A stretch of 64,000 bases of DNA from Marinobacter sp. SS13-12 (GTDB lineage Bacteria > Pseudomonadota > Gammaproteobacteria > Pseudomonadales > Oleiphilaceae). The translations under genes were made by a program, and so were the position numbers. The stretch is from contig NZ_JASSUA010000001.1 of the NCBI RefSeq assembly GCF_030227115.1, positions 2,232,001 to 2,296,000 on the forward strand, given 5' to 3'. Below, in pieces: positions 43,158 to 55,713 of this stretch. A model generated the notes under the pieces. It saw only the letters and a list, made by a program, of their open reading frames with translations. It did no database searches and had not been told where the DNA came from. The stretch's first letter is position 1. Each line of letters opens with the position of its first letter.

Positions 43158-43187
43158 TAAGCACCTGACAGGATCAGCGCAACAGGG

Positions 43188-43225
43188 GAAACCCCGGCCG
43201 TTTTTGCGGTCGGGGTTTCTTTTTG
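43188..43225 (+). terminator. Intrinsic terminator after gap
   Basis: GAAACCCCGGCCG paired with CGGTCGGGGTTTC around a TTTTTG loop, then TTTTT. One G–T mismatch in a 13-bp stem, followed by a T-run; a strong terminator 30 bp past the gap stop. Confidence 0.9.
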
Positions 43226-43282
43226 GTTGTCTATAAACCACTCTGTGTTTACGTTCAGGCACAAAGTCCGCTGGGTTTCTGG

Positions 43283-43311
43283 TGGAAATAGTATTCCTTA
43301 ATCTCTATAAT
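43283..43311 (+). promoter_or_regulatory. nqr operon promoter
   Basis: TGGAAA (43283–43288), 17-bp spacer, perfect TATAAT (43306–43311). Transcription would start near 43318, giving an untranslated leader of about 185 bases before nqrA. This gap (43158–43502) holds the gap terminator, this promoter and two leader hairpins, and no gene. Confidence 0.65.
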
Positions 43312-43361
43312 TGGCGCGATTTTGGGTACGTCTGACACCCGCTTCCCATCGCGCTCTGTAA

Positions 43362-44849
<1,488 letters not shown>

Positions 44850-44852
44850 CAG

Positions 44853-46058
44853 ATGGCAATCCGACAGTTTCTCGATGGCATAGAACACCACTTTGAAAAA
44901 GGTGGCAAGTACGAGCGCTGGTATGCGCTGTACGAGGCCGTCGATACCATTTTCTATACTCCCGGCTCGGTGACGTCCACTACCTCTCATGTGCGCGATG
45001 GGGTCGACCTGAAGCGCATCATGATCACGGTGTGGCTGTGTACCTTCCCGGCGATGTTCTTCGGTATGTGGAACATCGGCTTCCAGGCCAACAGCTTCCT
45101 GGCTGAAAACCCCGACGCCCTGATGGGTGACGGCGGCCTGCGTACTGCTTTTATCAGTGCCCTGGCGGGTAACAACGCCGCCAGTATCTGGGACAACTTC
45201 GTTTACGGCATGGCCTACTTCGTGCCCATCTACTTCGTTACCTTCGTGGTCGGTGGTTTCTGGGAAGTGCTGTTTGCCACGGTTCGCCGTCATGAAGTCA
45301 ACGAAGGGTTCTTCGTGACCTCCGTATTGTTCGCGCTGATCTGCCCGCCCACCATTCCCTTGTGGCAGGTGGCCCTGGGTATCACCTTTGGTGTGGTTAT
45401 CGGCAAGGAAGTGTTTGGCGGAACCGGCAAGAACTTCCTGAATCCGGCCCTGACCGGCCGTGCGTTTCTGTACTTTGCCTACCCGGCGCAGATTTCCGGT
45501 GACACAGTATGGACAGCGGTTGATGGATTCAGCGGTGCAACGGCACTCAGCTGGGCAGCCAGCGGTGGCCTGGAAGCACTGGAAACCCAGATTGGCTGGA
45601 TGTCGGCGTTCATGGGCTCTATCCAGGGCTCAATGGGTGAGACCTCGACGCTCGCAGTACTGATCGGCGGTATCATTCTGCTGGTGATGAAGATCGCCTC
45701 CTATCGCATTGTCGGGGGTGTAATGATCGGCATGATTGGCATGTCGGTGCTGCTGAACGTTATCGGCTCCGAGACCAATGCCATGTTCAACGTGCCTGCG
45801 CACTGGCACCTGGTCATGGGCGGTTTCGCCTTTGGCATGATGTTCATGGCCACGGACCCCGTGTCTGCTGCCATGACCAATACCGGGCGCTGGTGCTTCG
45901 GTATCCTGGTAGGCGTTATGACCGTGCTGATCCGCGTGATCAACCCCGCTTTCCCGGAAGGCATCATGCTGGCAATCCTGTTTGCCAACCTCTTTGCACC
46001 GCTGATGGACCACTACGTGGTTCAGGCCAACATCAAACGGAGGCTCGCACGTGGCTAA
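44853..46058 (+). CDS. nqrB: Na+-NQR subunit B
   Basis: 401 residues with ten membrane helices; the main sodium-translocating subunit, carrying covalent FMN and riboflavin. The flavinylation motif [10 protein letters not shown] places FMN on Thr230, the ApbE target site. Spaced 3 bp from nqrA and overlapping nqrC by 8 bp. Confidence 0.97.
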   Translation: MAIRQFLDGIEHHFEKGGKYERWYALYEAVDTIFYTPGSVTSTTSHVRDGVDLKRIMITVWLCTFPAMFFGMWNIGFQANSFLAENPDALMGDGGLRTAFISALAGNNAASIWDNFVYGMAYFVPIYFVTFVVGGFWEVLFATVRRHEVNEGFFVTSVLFALICPPTIPLWQVALGITFGVVIGKEVFGGTGKNFLNPALTGRAFLYFAYPAQISGDTVWTAVDGFSGATALSWAASGGLEALETQIGWMSAFMGSIQGSMGETSTLAVLIGGIILLVMKIASYRIVGGVMIGMIGMSVLLNVIGSETNAMFNVPAHWHLVMGGFAFGMMFMATDPVSAAMTNTGRWCFGILVGVMTVLIRVINPAFPEGIMLAILFANLFAPLMDHYVVQANIKRRLARG

Positions 46059-46854
46059 AGCTAAAGAAACTGTCTCCAGAACGCTGATGGTTGCGCTGGT
46101 GTTGAGTATTGCCTTCTCTGTTGTGGTTTCGACCGCCGCGGTAATGCTCCGTCCGGCGCAGGTCAAAAACCAGAATCTCGACATTCGATCCAACATTCTG
46201 GCTGCGGCTGGTATGCTTGAAGAAGGAATGTCGGCTGACGAGATTGAAGAAATCTTCTCACGCTTCGACGTGCGGCTGGTGGACCTCGATTCCGGAAACT
46301 ACGTGGAACCTGACGCGGTCGGTGTTGAGGACCCGATGAAGTACGACATGTACAAAGCGGCCTCTGATCCGTCCATGTCCACCGATATCCCGGCGTCGGA
46401 AGACAAAGCCGGTATCAAGCGTCGTCCGGATGTGGCCAAGATCTATACCCTGAGTGAGGACGGCGAACTTGTCAGAGTGGTGCTTCCGATTCATGGCTAT
46501 GGACTGTGGTCCACTCTGTATGGATTTGTGTCGCTGGAGGGCGATGCCAACACCATTGAAGGGCTGGGCTTCTATGACCACGCAGAAACTCCCGGGCTTG
46601 GCGGCGAAGTCGATAACCCTCGCTGGAAGAGTCAGTGGGTTGGCAAAGAAGTGTATGGCGATGAGCTGGAAGAGCCGCAGATTCGACTGGTCAAGGGTGG
46701 CGTGAGCTCCGGAGCATCCGACAAGGAGCACAAGGTGGATGCGCTGTCCGGTGCGACCCTGACGAGCCGTGGTGTTGAACAGCTGGTCAACTACTGGATG
46801 GGTGACCGGGGCTTCGCACCGTACCTGAAAAAACTTCGTGAAGGGGAGGTCTGA
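46051..46854 (+). CDS. nqrC: Na+-NQR subunit C
   Basis: 267 residues: one N-terminal membrane helix (about 12–32) and a periplasmic FMN-binding domain. The covalent FMN site is Thr236 in [10 protein letters not shown]. It takes part in electron transfer between NqrB and the quinone route. GTG start with GGAGG eight bases upstream, inside the end of nqrB. Confidence 0.96.
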   Translation: MAKAKETVSRTLMVALVLSIAFSVVVSTAAVMLRPAQVKNQNLDIRSNILAAAGMLEEGMSADEIEEIFSRFDVRLVDLDSGNYVEPDAVGVEDPMKYDMYKAASDPSMSTDIPASEDKAGIKRRPDVAKIYTLSEDGELVRVVLPIHGYGLWSTLYGFVSLEGDANTIEGLGFYDHAETPGLGGEVDNPRWKSQWVGKEVYGDELEEPQIRLVKGGVSSGASDKEHKVDALSGATLTSRGVEQLVNYWMGDRGFAPYLKKLREGEV

Positions 46855-46856
46855 TC

Positions 46857-47522
46857 ATGGCAGACGCTTCAGCCAAACAGGTTCTCTTCGAACCGATTTT
46901 CAGTAACAACCCTATTGCGCTGCAGATACTGGGTATCTGTTCAGCGCTGGCGGTGACCACCAGCATGAACGTGACTCTGGTCATGTGTGCGGCGGTTATC
47001 GCGGTAACGGCTTTTTCAAACCTGGCTGTGTCGCTGGTTCGCATGCAGATTCCCGGCAGCATCCGGATCATCGTCCAGATGACCATTATTGCTTCCCTGG
47101 TTATCGTGGTGGATCAGGTGCTCAAGGCCTATGCCTACGAAATCAGCAAGCAGTTGTCAGTGTTCGTTGGTCTGATCATCACCAACTGTATCGTTATGGG
47201 CCGGGCTGAAGGCTTCGCCATGAAGAACGGTCCCTGGTTGAGCTTCCTTGACGGCATTGGTAATGGCCTCGGCTACTCGGTATTGCTTATCTTTGTCGCG
47301 TTCTTCCGTGAACTTCTGGGTGCGGGCTCGCTATTCGGCGTGTCCCTGATGCCGGTTGTGAACGAAGGTGGCTGGTACATTCCCAATGGTCTGCTACTGC
47401 TGCCGCCAAGTGCGTTCTTTATTATTGGTCTTACCATCTGGGGTCTGCGGACCTGGAAGCCGGAGCAGGTGGAAGAGCCCGACTTCAAGATGTCCCGCCA
47501 CACCGTTAAGGAGGCCTTCTGA
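46857..47522 (+). CDS. nqrD: Na+-NQR subunit D
   Basis: 221 residues with six membrane helices, homologous to RnfE. With NqrE it forms an inverted-repeat pair that holds an intramembrane iron site. Cys in [12 protein letters not shown] and TNCIVMG match known conserved residues. Two bases after nqrC, and it shares one base with the start of nqrE. Confidence 0.96.
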   Translation: MADASAKQVLFEPIFSNNPIALQILGICSALAVTTSMNVTLVMCAAVIAVTAFSNLAVSLVRMQIPGSIRIIVQMTIIASLVIVVDQVLKAYAYEISKQLSVFVGLIITNCIVMGRAEGFAMKNGPWLSFLDGIGNGLGYSVLLIFVAFFRELLGAGSLFGVSLMPVVNEGGWYIPNGLLLLPPSAFFIIGLTIWGLRTWKPEQVEEPDFKMSRHTVKEAF

Positions 47523-48130
47523 TGGAACACTATATCAGTCTGATACTGAAGGCCATTTTTGTTGAAAACATGGCGCTGGCGTTTTTCCTGGGGATGTGTA
47601 CGTTCATTGCGATCTCCAAGAAGATCGAAGCCGCTGCCGGGCTTGGTATCGCGGTTGTCGTGGTGCTGACGATCACGGTTCCGGTGAACAACCTGCTCTA
47701 CAACACCATCCTGAGGGAGGGTGCGCTGGACTGGGCAGGCTTGCCGAACGTTGACCTGAGCTTTTTGGGCCTGCTGACGTATATCGGTGTTATCGCCGCG
47801 CTTATCCAGATCATGGAGATGATTCTGGACAAGTACATTCCGGCGCTGTATGCAGCGCTCGGTGTGTTCCTGCCGTTGATCACAGTGAACTGCGCCATCC
47901 TTGGTGCCTCACTGTTCATGGTAGAGCGCGACTATACCTTTAGCGAAAGCGTGGTGTACGGGTTTGGTGCAGGTGTTGGCTGGGCGCTGGCGATACTGGC
48001 CCTGGCCGGTATCCGTGAAAAGCTCAAGTACAGCGACGTTCCCGAGGGCCTGCGTGGCCTGGGTATCACCTTCATTACGGTTGGTCTGATGTCCCTGGGC
48101 TTTATGTCATTCTCAGGCATTTCACTGTAA
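47522..48130 (+). CDS. nqrE: Na+-NQR subunit E
   Basis: 202 residues with six membrane helices, homologous to RnfA and paired with NqrD. The Cys residues in [13 protein letters not shown] and TVNCAILGA are the conserved iron-site candidates. Length is standard. 37 bp before nqrF. Confidence 0.96.
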   Translation: MEHYISLILKAIFVENMALAFFLGMCTFIAISKKIEAAAGLGIAVVVVLTITVPVNNLLYNTILREGALDWAGLPNVDLSFLGLLTYIGVIAALIQIMEMILDKYIPALYAALGVFLPLITVNCAILGASLFMVERDYTFSESVVYGFGAGVGWALAILALAGIREKLKYSDVPEGLRGLGITFITVGLMSLGFMSFSGISL

Positions 48131-48167
48131 CCAATCCGGTGATTCGGTTTAACGAAAAGGCGAGACC

Positions 48168-49394
48168 ATGAATACAGAAATCATTCTCGGCGTGGTCATG
48201 TTCACTGTTATCGTACTGGCCCTTGTCGCGGTCATCCTCGCGGCACGGTCCAGGCTGGTAAGCACCGGTGATGTGACCATCGAAATCAACGATGATCCCG
48301 AGCACACACTGAAAACGGAAGCCGGCAGCAAGCTTCTCGGTACTCTGGCCAACAACGGCATCTTCCTGTCGTCAGCCTGTGGCGGCGGTGGTACCTGTGC
48401 CCAGTGCAAGTGCAAGGTTCTGGAAGGCGGCGGTGCCATGCTGCCTACGGAGAAAACCCACTTCACCAATCGTGAAGAGAAGGAAGGCTGGCGTCTGTCG
48501 TGCCAGGTGCCTGTAAAACAGGATATGAAGGTTGAGGTGCCGGAGGAATTCTTTGGCGTCAAGAAGTGGGAATGCGAAGTTATTTCCAACCACAACGTTG
48601 CAACCTTCATCAAGGAACTGGTACTGAAGCTTCCGGAAGGCGAAGAAGTGGATTTCCGGGCTGGCGGTTACGTCCAGTTGGAGTGCCCTCCTTACGAGAT
48701 CGATTTCAAGGATTTCGACATTGAGGAAGAGTTCCACGAAGACTGGGACAAGCACAACATCTGGCGCTACAAGGCAGTCAACAAGGAAGAGACCATTCGC
48801 GCCTATTCCATGGCGAACTACCCGGACGAGAAGGGGGTTCTAAAGTTCAACATCCGTATTGCCACGCCACCTCCGGGCACAGATCATCCACCTGGCATCA
48901 TGTCCACGTATGTGTTCGCCCTGAAGCCGGGTGACAAGATCACCGTGATGGGACCATTCGGTGAGTTCTTCGCCAAGAAGACCGATGCCGAGATGGTATT
49001 TATCGGCGGTGGTGCCGGCATGGCACCGATGCGCTCCCATATTTTCGACCAGCTGAAACGCCTGAATTCCAAGCGCAAGATCAGCTTCTGGTACGGCGCG
49101 CGAAGTGTCCGGGAGATGTTCTATGTCGAAGATTTCGACATGCTGGCGGAGGAGAACGAAAACTTCGAATGGCATGTGGCATTGTCTGATGCTCTGCCTG
49201 AAGATAATTGGAAAGGCCCGACCGGGTTCATTCACAATGTGCTCTACGAAAACTATCTGAAGGACCATCCGGCCCCTGAGGACTGTGAGTACTATATGTG
49301 TGGGCCCCCAATCATGAACGCCTCCTGTATCAAGATGCTGAAGGATCTTGGGGTGGAAGATGAGAACATCATGCTGGATGACTTCGGGGGTTAA
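48168..49394 (+). CDS. nqrF: Na+-NQR subunit F
   Basis: 408 residues: one membrane helix (about 4–26), a [2Fe-2S] domain with Cys71, Cys77, Cys80 and Cys112, an FAD-binding domain (RAYSMANYP) and an NADH-binding domain ([12 protein letters not shown]). It is the entry point of electrons from NADH. Standard length and spacing. Confidence 0.97.
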   Translation: MNTEIILGVVMFTVIVLALVAVILAARSRLVSTGDVTIEINDDPEHTLKTEAGSKLLGTLANNGIFLSSACGGGGTCAQCKCKVLEGGGAMLPTEKTHFTNREEKEGWRLSCQVPVKQDMKVEVPEEFFGVKKWECEVISNHNVATFIKELVLKLPEGEEVDFRAGGYVQLECPPYEIDFKDFDIEEEFHEDWDKHNIWRYKAVNKEETIRAYSMANYPDEKGVLKFNIRIATPPPGTDHPPGIMSTYVFALKPGDKITVMGPFGEFFAKKTDAEMVFIGGGAGMAPMRSHIFDQLKRLNSKRKISFWYGARSVREMFYVEDFDMLAEENENFEWHVALSDALPEDNWKGPTGFIHNVLYENYLKDHPAPEDCEYYMCGPPIMNASCIKMLKDLGVEDENIMLDDFGG

Positions 49395-49403
49395 TCAGCT
49401 CAC

Positions 49404-50453
49404 ATGACACTCAGCATGCTACGACCCGTCAGGGTGGTTCTGGCCAGCGCCATTCTGGTGCTGGCCTTTGCCGCGCTGGCGGGTTGTTCGTTTGAGGAAG
49501 AGGAAAAAGTCTGGGAGATATCCGGGCCTGTTTTTGGCACCCAGTATCATATTAACGTGGTATTGAAGGAAGACGCAGATCGGCTTGAGAATCTGGCAGG
49601 TGGTATCGAGGAGGTGCTTGAAGATGTTGATGCCTCCATGTCCACCTGGCGGGACGATTCGGAACTGTCCCGATTTAACAGCCTGGACGATCAGAGTCAG
49701 TGGGCCGGGATATCCAGGCCGCTTCATGAGGTCCTGGCAACAGCCAGGGAAGTGTCGGAACTGACGGGTGGTGCCTTCGATGTGACCGTGGGCCCGGTGG
49801 TCAATCTGTGGGGGTTCGGGCCTGATGCCCGGCCAGAGCAGGTGCCCGGCGATGACGAGCTTTCCTCCAGACTTGAAAGCATCGGCTATGACAAGCTTGA
49901 GCTACAGGAAGAGCCGCCCGCACTCAGGGCCAGCCCCAATCAGTACGTGGATCTTTCTGCGATAGCAAAGGGTTATGGGGTGGATGCGGTTTCACGCTTC
50001 CTCGAGTCAGAGGGAATTTCCGCCTTTCTGGTGGAAATCGGTGGTGAAGTGCGCGTTTCCGGGCGTAAACCGGACGGTGAAGCCTGGCGTCTGGCCATTG
50101 AAGAGCCGGTTTCACAACGGCGGGAAATCAACCGGGTAGTTGCCCTGGACAGTCAGGCAATGGCAACCTCGGGAGACTATCGTAACTATTACGAATCGGA
50201 AGGGGAGCGGTTTTCACATACAATAGACCCCAAGAGTGGCAAACCGATCCGTCACAACCTGGCGTCGGTCACGGTTATAGCAGACGATTGCATGACTGCA
50301 GACGCGCTGGCGACGGCTTTCAATGTGATGGGGTTTGAACAGGCAAAAGACCTCGCAACACGTGAAAACATTGCTGCTTACTTTATTGTTCGTGGCGAAG
50401 ACGGGTTTGAAACGGATTACACCCCGGCTTTTTCCTCGTTCCTGGCACATTAA
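49404..50453 (+). CDS. apbE: FAD:protein FMN transferase ApbE
   Basis: 349 residues, lipoprotein signal peptide ending LAGC at Cys28. The ApbE fold has FGTQYHI, ASMSTWRDDSELSRFN, TVGPVVNLWGFGP and SAIAKGYGVDAV. It attaches FMN from FAD to the Thr of the S-G-A-T motif in NqrB and NqrC, outside the cytoplasmic membrane. Location between nqrF and nqrM ties it to this pump. Ten bases after nqrF. Confidence 0.95.
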   Translation: MTLSMLRPVRVVLASAILVLAFAALAGCSFEEEEKVWEISGPVFGTQYHINVVLKEDADRLENLAGGIEEVLEDVDASMSTWRDDSELSRFNSLDDQSQWAGISRPLHEVLATAREVSELTGGAFDVTVGPVVNLWGFGPDARPEQVPGDDELSSRLESIGYDKLELQEEPPALRASPNQYVDLSAIAKGYGVDAVSRFLESEGISAFLVEIGGEVRVSGRKPDGEAWRLAIEEPVSQRREINRVVALDSQAMATSGDYRNYYESEGERFSHTIDPKSGKPIRHNLASVTVIADDCMTADALATAFNVMGFEQAKDLATRENIAAYFIVRGEDGFETDYTPAFSSFLAH

Positions 50454-50467
50454 CGGAGAGACCTCCT

Positions 50468-50716
50468 ATGGGTACTTTTCTGCTGGTTCTGACAATTGTT
50501 GTACTGCTGGTTGCCGGTATGTCGGTCGGCGTTATCTTCGGTCGCAAGCCTATCAGCGGTACATGTGGGGGTATTGGTGCCATGGGTATCAGCAAATCCT
50601 GCGATATCTGCGGTGGTAATACCCAGAAATGCGAAGAAGAGAATGAGCGTCTTGCCAGCGAGGGCAATTCAGCGGAGGCATTAACCTACGACGCCTCCAA
50701 TAACAAGACCCACTGA
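50468..50716 (+). CDS. nqrM: Na+-NQR maturation protein NqrM
   Basis: 82 residues with one N-terminal membrane helix (about 4–24) and a four-Cys cluster (TCGGIG, SCDICGG, KCEEE), the pattern of DUF539/NqrM. NqrM is required for assembly of Nqr and probably delivers the iron to the NqrD/NqrE site. It is the last gene of the nqr operon and is followed by a long hairpin. Confidence 0.94.
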   Translation: MGTFLLVLTIVVLLVAGMSVGVIFGRKPISGTCGGIGAMGISKSCDICGGNTQKCEEENERLASEGNSAEALTYDASNNKTH

Positions 50717-50747
50717 TTCGACGCTATCAGAACACTATAAAAATCCC

Positions 50748-50810
50748 GGGAGCCTCTGAAAAGCGCCTGCCTGGCCTTTGCGCACGTGCAGGGTCTTTTC
50801 AGAGGCTCCC
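50748..50810. other. 16-bp perfect inverted repeat, long hairpin before sthA
   Basis: GGGAGCCTCTGAAAAG (50748–50763) and its exact complement (50795–50810) enclose 31 bases that contain a second small stem CCTGC/GCAGG. No T-run follows, so it is not a standard terminator, though it may stop or protect the nqr transcript. It ends 29 bp before the sthA ATG, within or near its leader. Confidence 0.75.
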
Positions 50811-50839
50811 TCACGACGTAGCTAAGGAGTCACTGCAGA

Positions 50840-52231
50840 ATGGCAGAGCATCATTACGACGTCGTCGTTATCGGCGCGGGCCCCTCGGGGGAAGGCGCGG
50901 CGATGAATGCGACGAAGCATGGTAAACGTGTCGCGATCATTGAGGACAAACCCACGGTTGGCGGTAACTGCACCCACTGGGGCACAATCCCTTCCAAAGC
51001 GCTGCGCCACTCGGTCAAGCAGATCATCACGTTCAACACCAATCAGATGTTCCGTGACATCGGTGAACCACGTTGGTTCTCGTTCCCGCGCGTTCTGCAG
51101 AATGCCCAGAAGGTGATCGGCAAACAGGTCAAGTTGAGAACCCAGTTCTATGCCCGCAACCGGGTGGACCTGATCAACGGCCGGGCGAGCTTTCTCGATG
51201 CCAACCGGTTGGAAATTCGTGGTAACAAATCCCACGAAATTCTTCACTTCAAGCAGGCTATTATTGCCACGGGGTCGCGTCCGTATCTTCCGCCCGATGT
51301 GGATTTCCGTCATCACCGGGTTTACAACTCCGACACGATTCTCAACCTGTCCCACACCCCCCGTACATTGATCATTTATGGTGCCGGTGTGATCGGCTCG
51401 GAGTACGCTTCGATTTTTGCCGGGCTTGGTGTGAAGGTGGATCTGATCAACCCGGGTAGCCGCCTGCTCACTTTCCTGGACGATGAAATATCCGACGCCC
51501 TGAGCTATCACCTGCGCAACAACGGCGTACTGGTCAGACACAATGAGGAGTACGAGTCGGTTGATGGCGACGACCACGGGGTTGTGCTGTCACTGAAATC
51601 CGGCAAGAAAATCCGTGCCGATGCTTTCCTCTGGTGTAACGGTCGCAGCGGGAATACCGAAAAACTGGGGCTGGAGAATATTGGCCTGACGCCCAATGGC
51701 CGCGGTCAGCTGGCCGTGGACGACCATTACCGGACGGACGTTGAGAATATTTACGCGGCCGGTGACGTGATTGGCTGGCCCAGCCTTGCCAGCGCCGCCT
51801 ACGACCAGGGCCGCTCGGCGTCCTCCGACATCGTCAAGGACGACTACTTCCGCCTGGTAACCGATGTTCCCACCGGCATCTATACCCTCCCAGAAATCAG
51901 TTCTGTGGGCAAAACCGAGCGTGAGTTGACGCAAGCCAAGGTGCCTTATGAAGTGGGACAGGCGTTCTTCAAGGATCTGGCGCGGGCCCAGATTACCGGC
52001 GACCCGGTTGGAATGCTCAAGCTTCTGTTTCACCGGGAATCGCGACAGCTTCTGGGTATTCACTGCTTTGGTGACCAGGCCGCAGAAATTGTTCACATCG
52101 GCCAGGCCATCATGAACCAGGAAGGGGAGGCCAATTCCCTGAACTACTTCATCAATACCACCTTCAACTACCCGACCATGGCTGAGGCTTACCGCGTAGC
52201 CGCACTAAACGGTCTGAACCGGATTTTCTGA
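50840..52231 (+). CDS. sthA: Soluble pyridine nucleotide transhydrogenase SthA
   Basis: 463 residues of the flavoprotein disulfide reductase family: FAD site [14 protein letters not shown], the region [15 protein letters not shown] where the second redox Cys is replaced by Thr (as in true SthA), NAD site [15 protein letters not shown] and dimer domain. It moves electrons from NADPH to NAD+. AGGAG lies ten bases before the ATG. It shares its last 27 bp with the opposing gdpD gene. Confidence 0.96.
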   Translation: MAEHHYDVVVIGAGPSGEGAAMNATKHGKRVAIIEDKPTVGGNCTHWGTIPSKALRHSVKQIITFNTNQMFRDIGEPRWFSFPRVLQNAQKVIGKQVKLRTQFYARNRVDLINGRASFLDANRLEIRGNKSHEILHFKQAIIATGSRPYLPPDVDFRHHRVYNSDTILNLSHTPRTLIIYGAGVIGSEYASIFAGLGVKVDLINPGSRLLTFLDDEISDALSYHLRNNGVLVRHNEEYESVDGDDHGVVLSLKSGKKIRADAFLWCNGRSGNTEKLGLENIGLTPNGRGQLAVDDHYRTDVENIYAAGDVIGWPSLASAAYDQGRSASSDIVKDDYFRLVTDVPTGIYTLPEISSVGKTERELTQAKVPYEVGQAFFKDLARAQITGDPVGMLKLLFHRESRQLLGIHCFGDQAAEIVHIGQAIMNQEGEANSLNYFINTTFNYPTMAEAYRVAALNGLNRIF

Positions 52232-53005
52232 CTGGGTGCTGTCGGCCCTGTTTTGCCCCGCGGGCAGGTGCAGGGCTGCTCTTGACCGGTTATCGAAGTA
52301 CATGCGTGTACTGGTCGGGTAATCGGTGATAATGCTGTCGACACCTTTTGCCTCGAGCTGGAGCATGTCGTGGATGCGGTTGACGGTCCAGGTGGACACG
52401 TGCATACCTCTTCGGTGGGCATCGTTCACAATGGCTTCCGTGCACATACGCCAGCCGATGCACAAAAAGTCGCAGTGCAACCGGGCTGCCGCATTGACGG
52501 GTTTCGGGAATTTGCGGTCAGTAACCAGACCGATGCGCACCTTCGTGTCCCTGCGGCGCGCCTGCTGAAGGAACCAGTGATCAGAAGAGGTGATGGCAAC
52601 GCGATTGTACAGGTCGCGACGCTGAATGACTTCGATCATGCGGTTGCAGAGAATGTTCAGGCGCTGGCGGCTGTCTTTTTTTACTTCCAGTTGCAGATGC
52701 TCAAAATCGGGGTATTCGTTGAGCAGCGTTTCCAACGAGGGAATGCCGACGGTCCGTGGCCAGGGCGTTCCGCTTCGCCTGGCATCCATTCCCGCGAGTT
52801 CCTCGGCAGTGAAGCTGCTGACACTGCCTTCCTGGCCGGTGGTGCGATCGACCGTAAGGTCATGAACGATCACCGGTTTACCATCTTTGGACAGTACCAG
52901 ATCAAGCTCAAAGTGCCGGACACCGTGGCGGTAGGCATGGGTGAATCCGGCGAGGGTGTTTTCCGGGGCTTCTCCCTTTGCCCCCCTGTGCCCATAAACG
53001 ATCAT
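52205..53005 (-). CDS. Glycerophosphodiester phosphodiesterase
   Basis: 266 residues of the GDPD family with [36 protein letters not shown] and WTVN near the end. No signal peptide, so cytoplasmic (UgpQ-like rather than GlpQ). It releases glycerol-3-phosphate from deacylated phospholipids. Its ATG overlaps the stop of the DAHP synthase gene by 4 bp, so it is the last gene of that unit. Overlaps sthA by 27 bp at the tail. Confidence 0.92.
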   Translation of the reverse strand: MIVYGHRGAKGEAPENTLAGFTHAYRHGVRHFELDLVLSKDGKPVIVHDLTVDRTTGQEGSVSSFTAEELAGMDARRSGTPWPRTVGIPSLETLLNEYPDFEHLQLEVKKDSRQRLNILCNRMIEVIQRRDLYNRVAITSSDHWFLQQARRRDTKVRIGLVTDRKFPKPVNAAARLHCDFLCIGWRMCTEAIVNDAHRRGMHVSTWTVNRIHDMLQLEAKGVDSIITDYPTSTRMYFDNRSRAALHLPAGQNRADSTQSENPVQTV

Positions 53006-54129
53006 TCTGTAGCGGATTCCTTCAGGCGGTTGTAAATTTGCTGGCGTTTCTTCCAGGTGTCATGACACAGCTGGATGTCTTCCAGGTAGGCTGGCAATTC
53101 TTCCATCAACAGGGCCTGTGGGCCATCCACCAGCGCTTTTTCCGGCTTGGGGTGAAAGTCCACCAGCACCATGTTGGCGCCGGCAATCACGCCCTGGGCG
53201 GTGGCGTGCATGACGTCCAGTACTCCGTCTGGCGCGCGCTCACGGCTGCCTACCGAGTGGGATGGGTCCACACACACCGGCATCCGGGTAAGGCGTTTGA
53301 CTGCGGGCACGTGGGCGAAGTCCACCATGTTGCGGTGGGGCTGGCCGGCTTCCGTTTTCATGCCGCGCAGACAGAAGATCACGTTGGCGTTGCCTTCGCT
53401 GGCCAGGTACTCGGCGGCATTCAGCGATTCGTTCAGAGTGATACCAAAGCCGCGCTTCAGCAGTACCGGATACGTGGACTGGCGGCCAATAGCCTTCAGC
53501 AGCTCGAAATTCTGGGTATTGCGTGTGCCCACCTGAAGCATGACGCCTGTCGGACGGCCAAGCTGTTCCAGACAGTGGTCGATTTCTTCAATATGGCTCT
53601 CATGGGTGATTTCCATGGCAATCACCTTGATGCCATGCTTGCCGGCTTTCTCGAATACCCAGGGCAGACACCCCTTGCCGTGCCCCTGGAAGGAATAGGG
53701 GTTGGTCCGTGGCTTGTAGGCACCCATGCGGGTACAGACCTGGCCGTTCTCCTCCAGTGCCTGCATCATCTGCTCCACATGCTCCGGCACGTCGACGGCG
53801 CAAAGCCCGGCAAAGATATTCAGATTGGACTGGTCAAAAGTGACGCCATTGTAGGTGAAGCCACTCTGGCGGCGATCGTCCTTGTGGCGGCCGAGTATCC
53901 GGTAGTCATCAGAGATACGAATGGCCCGCTCCACCGCGGGAAGGGCCTCGATGTCCTCCTTGTTGAGAGACTTGGTTTCTCCCAACAGGTAAACCTCAGT
54001 GAGACGTTGTTTCGCGCCCTGGACCTGGTGGACCCTGACTGATACGCCCGGCAGGTTTTCGAGAAAGTCCATGGTCTGGCGATAGGCTTCGCTGTCCAGT
54101 GCGGTATCCGGGTGGAGAATGGCTAACAT
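53002..54129 (-). CDS. 3-deoxy-7-phosphoheptulonate (DAHP) synthase, class I beta type
   Basis: 375 residues. The barrel domain has KPRTNPYSFQGHG, LLKRGFG, HRNMVDFAHVPAVK and CVDPSHSVGSR; the N-terminal about 90 residues (MLAILHPDTALDSEAYRQ) form a ferredoxin/ACT-like extension seen in the Thermotoga-type enzyme. It makes the first intermediate of aromatic amino-acid synthesis from PEP and erythrose-4-phosphate. It lacks the motifs of the E. coli AroFGH kind, so feedback regulation, if any, would work through the N-terminal domain. 16 bp after the TerB-like gene. Confidence 0.9.
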   Translation of the reverse strand: MLAILHPDTALDSEAYRQTMDFLENLPGVSVRVHQVQGAKQRLTEVYLLGETKSLNKEDIEALPAVERAIRISDDYRILGRHKDDRRQSGFTYNGVTFDQSNLNIFAGLCAVDVPEHVEQMMQALEENGQVCTRMGAYKPRTNPYSFQGHGKGCLPWVFEKAGKHGIKVIAMEITHESHIEEIDHCLEQLGRPTGVMLQVGTRNTQNFELLKAIGRQSTYPVLLKRGFGITLNESLNAAEYLASEGNANVIFCLRGMKTEAGQPHRNMVDFAHVPAVKRLTRMPVCVDPSHSVGSRERAPDGVLDVMHATAQGVIAGANMVLVDFHPKPEKALVDGPQALLMEELPAYLEDIQLCHDTWKKRQQIYNRLKESATE

Positions 54130-54145
54130 ACTTGCTCCTTAAGAT

Positions 54146-54592
54146 TCAGTCAGCGCTCTCGGCGCGGTGGCGGGCCTGCATGAATTCCCTGTGGTTCAGG
54201 TGCAGCAGGTCTGCCATACGGCGAATGAGGTGTTCTTCGTACTTGTCGATACGGCCATCGGCAAAAGCCACCCGCCAGATACTCTCGAGCAGGACCTGTT
54301 TCTCGTCCTGGCTCAGCTGCTCATTGATCATGCCGGTAAATTCGTACAGGGAAGTGGCATCATCGGCATGGCTGAGGGCGTCCTGCAGGATGTCTTCCGC
54401 TTCCTCACGGGTGACCTGGTGGGCCCGTACCGCGCAGTCAACGATGGTTTTCAGTTCTTCGTCATCCTGTTCATTGTCCACCCTGGATAACTGAACCATC
54501 AGCGCGGTGGCGGCAACGGCAAGCTGGTGATTGTCTGGCTGCGTCGGTTCGTCTTCAGGCGAGCCAAACAGTTTTTTCAGGCGCTCAATCAT
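54146..54592 (-). CDS. TerB-like protein
   Basis: 148 residues, all-helical, with a TerB-type core (LAVAATALMVQLSRVDNEQDDEE, then ESIWRVAFADGRIDKYEEHLIRR). These have paired acidic metal-binding motifs and occur both in tellurite resistance operons and as solitary housekeeping proteins; with no ter genes here a tellurite role is not implied. A GTG at 54604 sits directly on GGAGGA, so the ATG at 54592 is the better start. It lies between transaldolase and DAHP synthase, probably one transcript. Confidence 0.82.
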   Translation of the reverse strand: MIERLKKLFGSPEDEPTQPDNHQLAVAATALMVQLSRVDNEQDDEELKTIVDCAVRAHQVTREEAEDILQDALSHADDATSLYEFTGMINEQLSQDEKQVLLESIWRVAFADGRIDKYEEHLIRRMADLLHLNHREFMQARHRAESAD

Positions 54593-54628
54593 GGTTTGCG
54601 GCACTCCTCCCGGTTACTGCTGCTGGCG

Positions 54629-55594
54629 TCAGGCGGCCTGGGACAGTCTGCGGACGCGGTTTTCAAGTTCAATCTGGTCATTGGTGAAACGTCGGATGCC
54701 GTCCGCCAGTTTCTCGGTGGCCATGGCGTCTTCGTTGGATTCCCAGCGGAACAGGCGTTCATCGATGTTGCCGGGCTTGTCAGCACTCGTCGCGCCTTCC
54801 GCCGACAACCGCCGCGGCAGGGTACCGGAGTCGTTATCCAGCTCCTGCAACAGTGCCGGGCTGATGGTGAGGCGGTCACAACCGGCCAGCATCTCGATCT
54901 CACCGGTGTTGCGGAAGCTGGCGCCCATGACTACCGTCTTGTAGTCGTTGGCCTTGTAGTAGTTGTAGATACGGCTTACGGACTGCACGCCCGGATCTTC
55001 TTCAGCCGGGAAGGCGTCGCGGCCGGTTGCTGCCAGGTGCCAGTCCAGAATACGGCCCACAAACGGCGAAATCAGGAAGGCGCCGGCATCGGCACAGGCG
55101 GCGGCCTGGATAAAGGAGAATAGTAGAGTCAGGTTACAGTGAATGCCTTCCTTTTCCAGTTGCTCGGCAGCGCGAATCCCTTCCCAGGTAGAGGCGATCT
55201 TGATCAGAACCCGGCTGGTGTCCATGCCGAGATGGTCATAAAGCTCCACCAGGCGGCGGGCCCGGGTGAGGGTGGCGCCGGTGTCGAAGGACAGCCGCGC
55301 ATCCACTTCCGTTGAAACCACGCCCGGTATACGGCCCAGAATCTGCTTTCCCGCCAGTACGGCCAGCATATCGGTGGCGTAAGTCAGCTGCTCGGCATCC
55401 GAACCACCCTGTTTGCGGGCGGCGGCCACGGCTTCGTCCAGCATGGGGCGGTAGGCATCGGAGGCCGCGGCCTTGAGCAGAAGCGACGGGTTGGTGGTAG
55501 CATCCTGCGGTTTCCACTGGGCAATGGCGTCCAGGTCCCCGGTATCGGCTACCACGGTGGTCATGGCTTTGAGTTGTTCAAGCTTGCTGGTCAT
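54629..55594 (-). CDS. tal: Transaldolase
   Basis: 321 residues. The Schiff-base lysine is Lys132 in [12 protein letters not shown], at the E. coli position, and [11 protein letters not shown] is present near the N-terminus. It transfers dihydroxyacetone between sedoheptulose-7-phosphate and glyceraldehyde-3-phosphate, yielding erythrose-4-phosphate, the substrate of the DAHP synthase encoded two genes downstream. That pairing makes metabolic sense but may be coincidental. Confidence 0.96.
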   Translation of the reverse strand: MTSKLEQLKAMTTVVADTGDLDAIAQWKPQDATTNPSLLLKAAASDAYRPMLDEAVAAARKQGGSDAEQLTYATDMLAVLAGKQILGRIPGVVSTEVDARLSFDTGATLTRARRLVELYDHLGMDTSRVLIKIASTWEGIRAAEQLEKEGIHCNLTLLFSFIQAAACADAGAFLISPFVGRILDWHLAATGRDAFPAEEDPGVQSVSRIYNYYKANDYKTVVMGASFRNTGEIEMLAGCDRLTISPALLQELDNDSGTLPRRLSAEGATSADKPGNIDERLFRWESNEDAMATEKLADGIRRFTNDQIELENRVRRLSQAA

Positions 55595-55713
55595 TCGTCC
55601 TGTCGTCCTGATAGGTTTGTTATTGATCGCCCGTATCGCGGGCGCTGAAGGTTATACGCCTACAATAACGGGCTGCCCTGACAGGAACAAGACAGTAAAA
55701 GGTATCAGGGCGA

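Noticed and set aside
41892..43262. A 456-codon open frame on the minus strand opposite gap
   Set aside because: It is the antisense shadow of a well-supported GAPDH; the GC-rich codon bias of the real gene keeps the opposite frame open. No family motif is seen.
54146..54592. Tellurite resistance operon
   Set aside because: Only a TerB-like domain is present, with no terC, terD or terZ-type genes, and neighbours are central metabolism.
54602..54604. GTG start for the TerB-like gene
   Set aside because: The GGAGGA ribosome site directly abuts it, leaving no spacing; the ATG at 54592 is more plausible.
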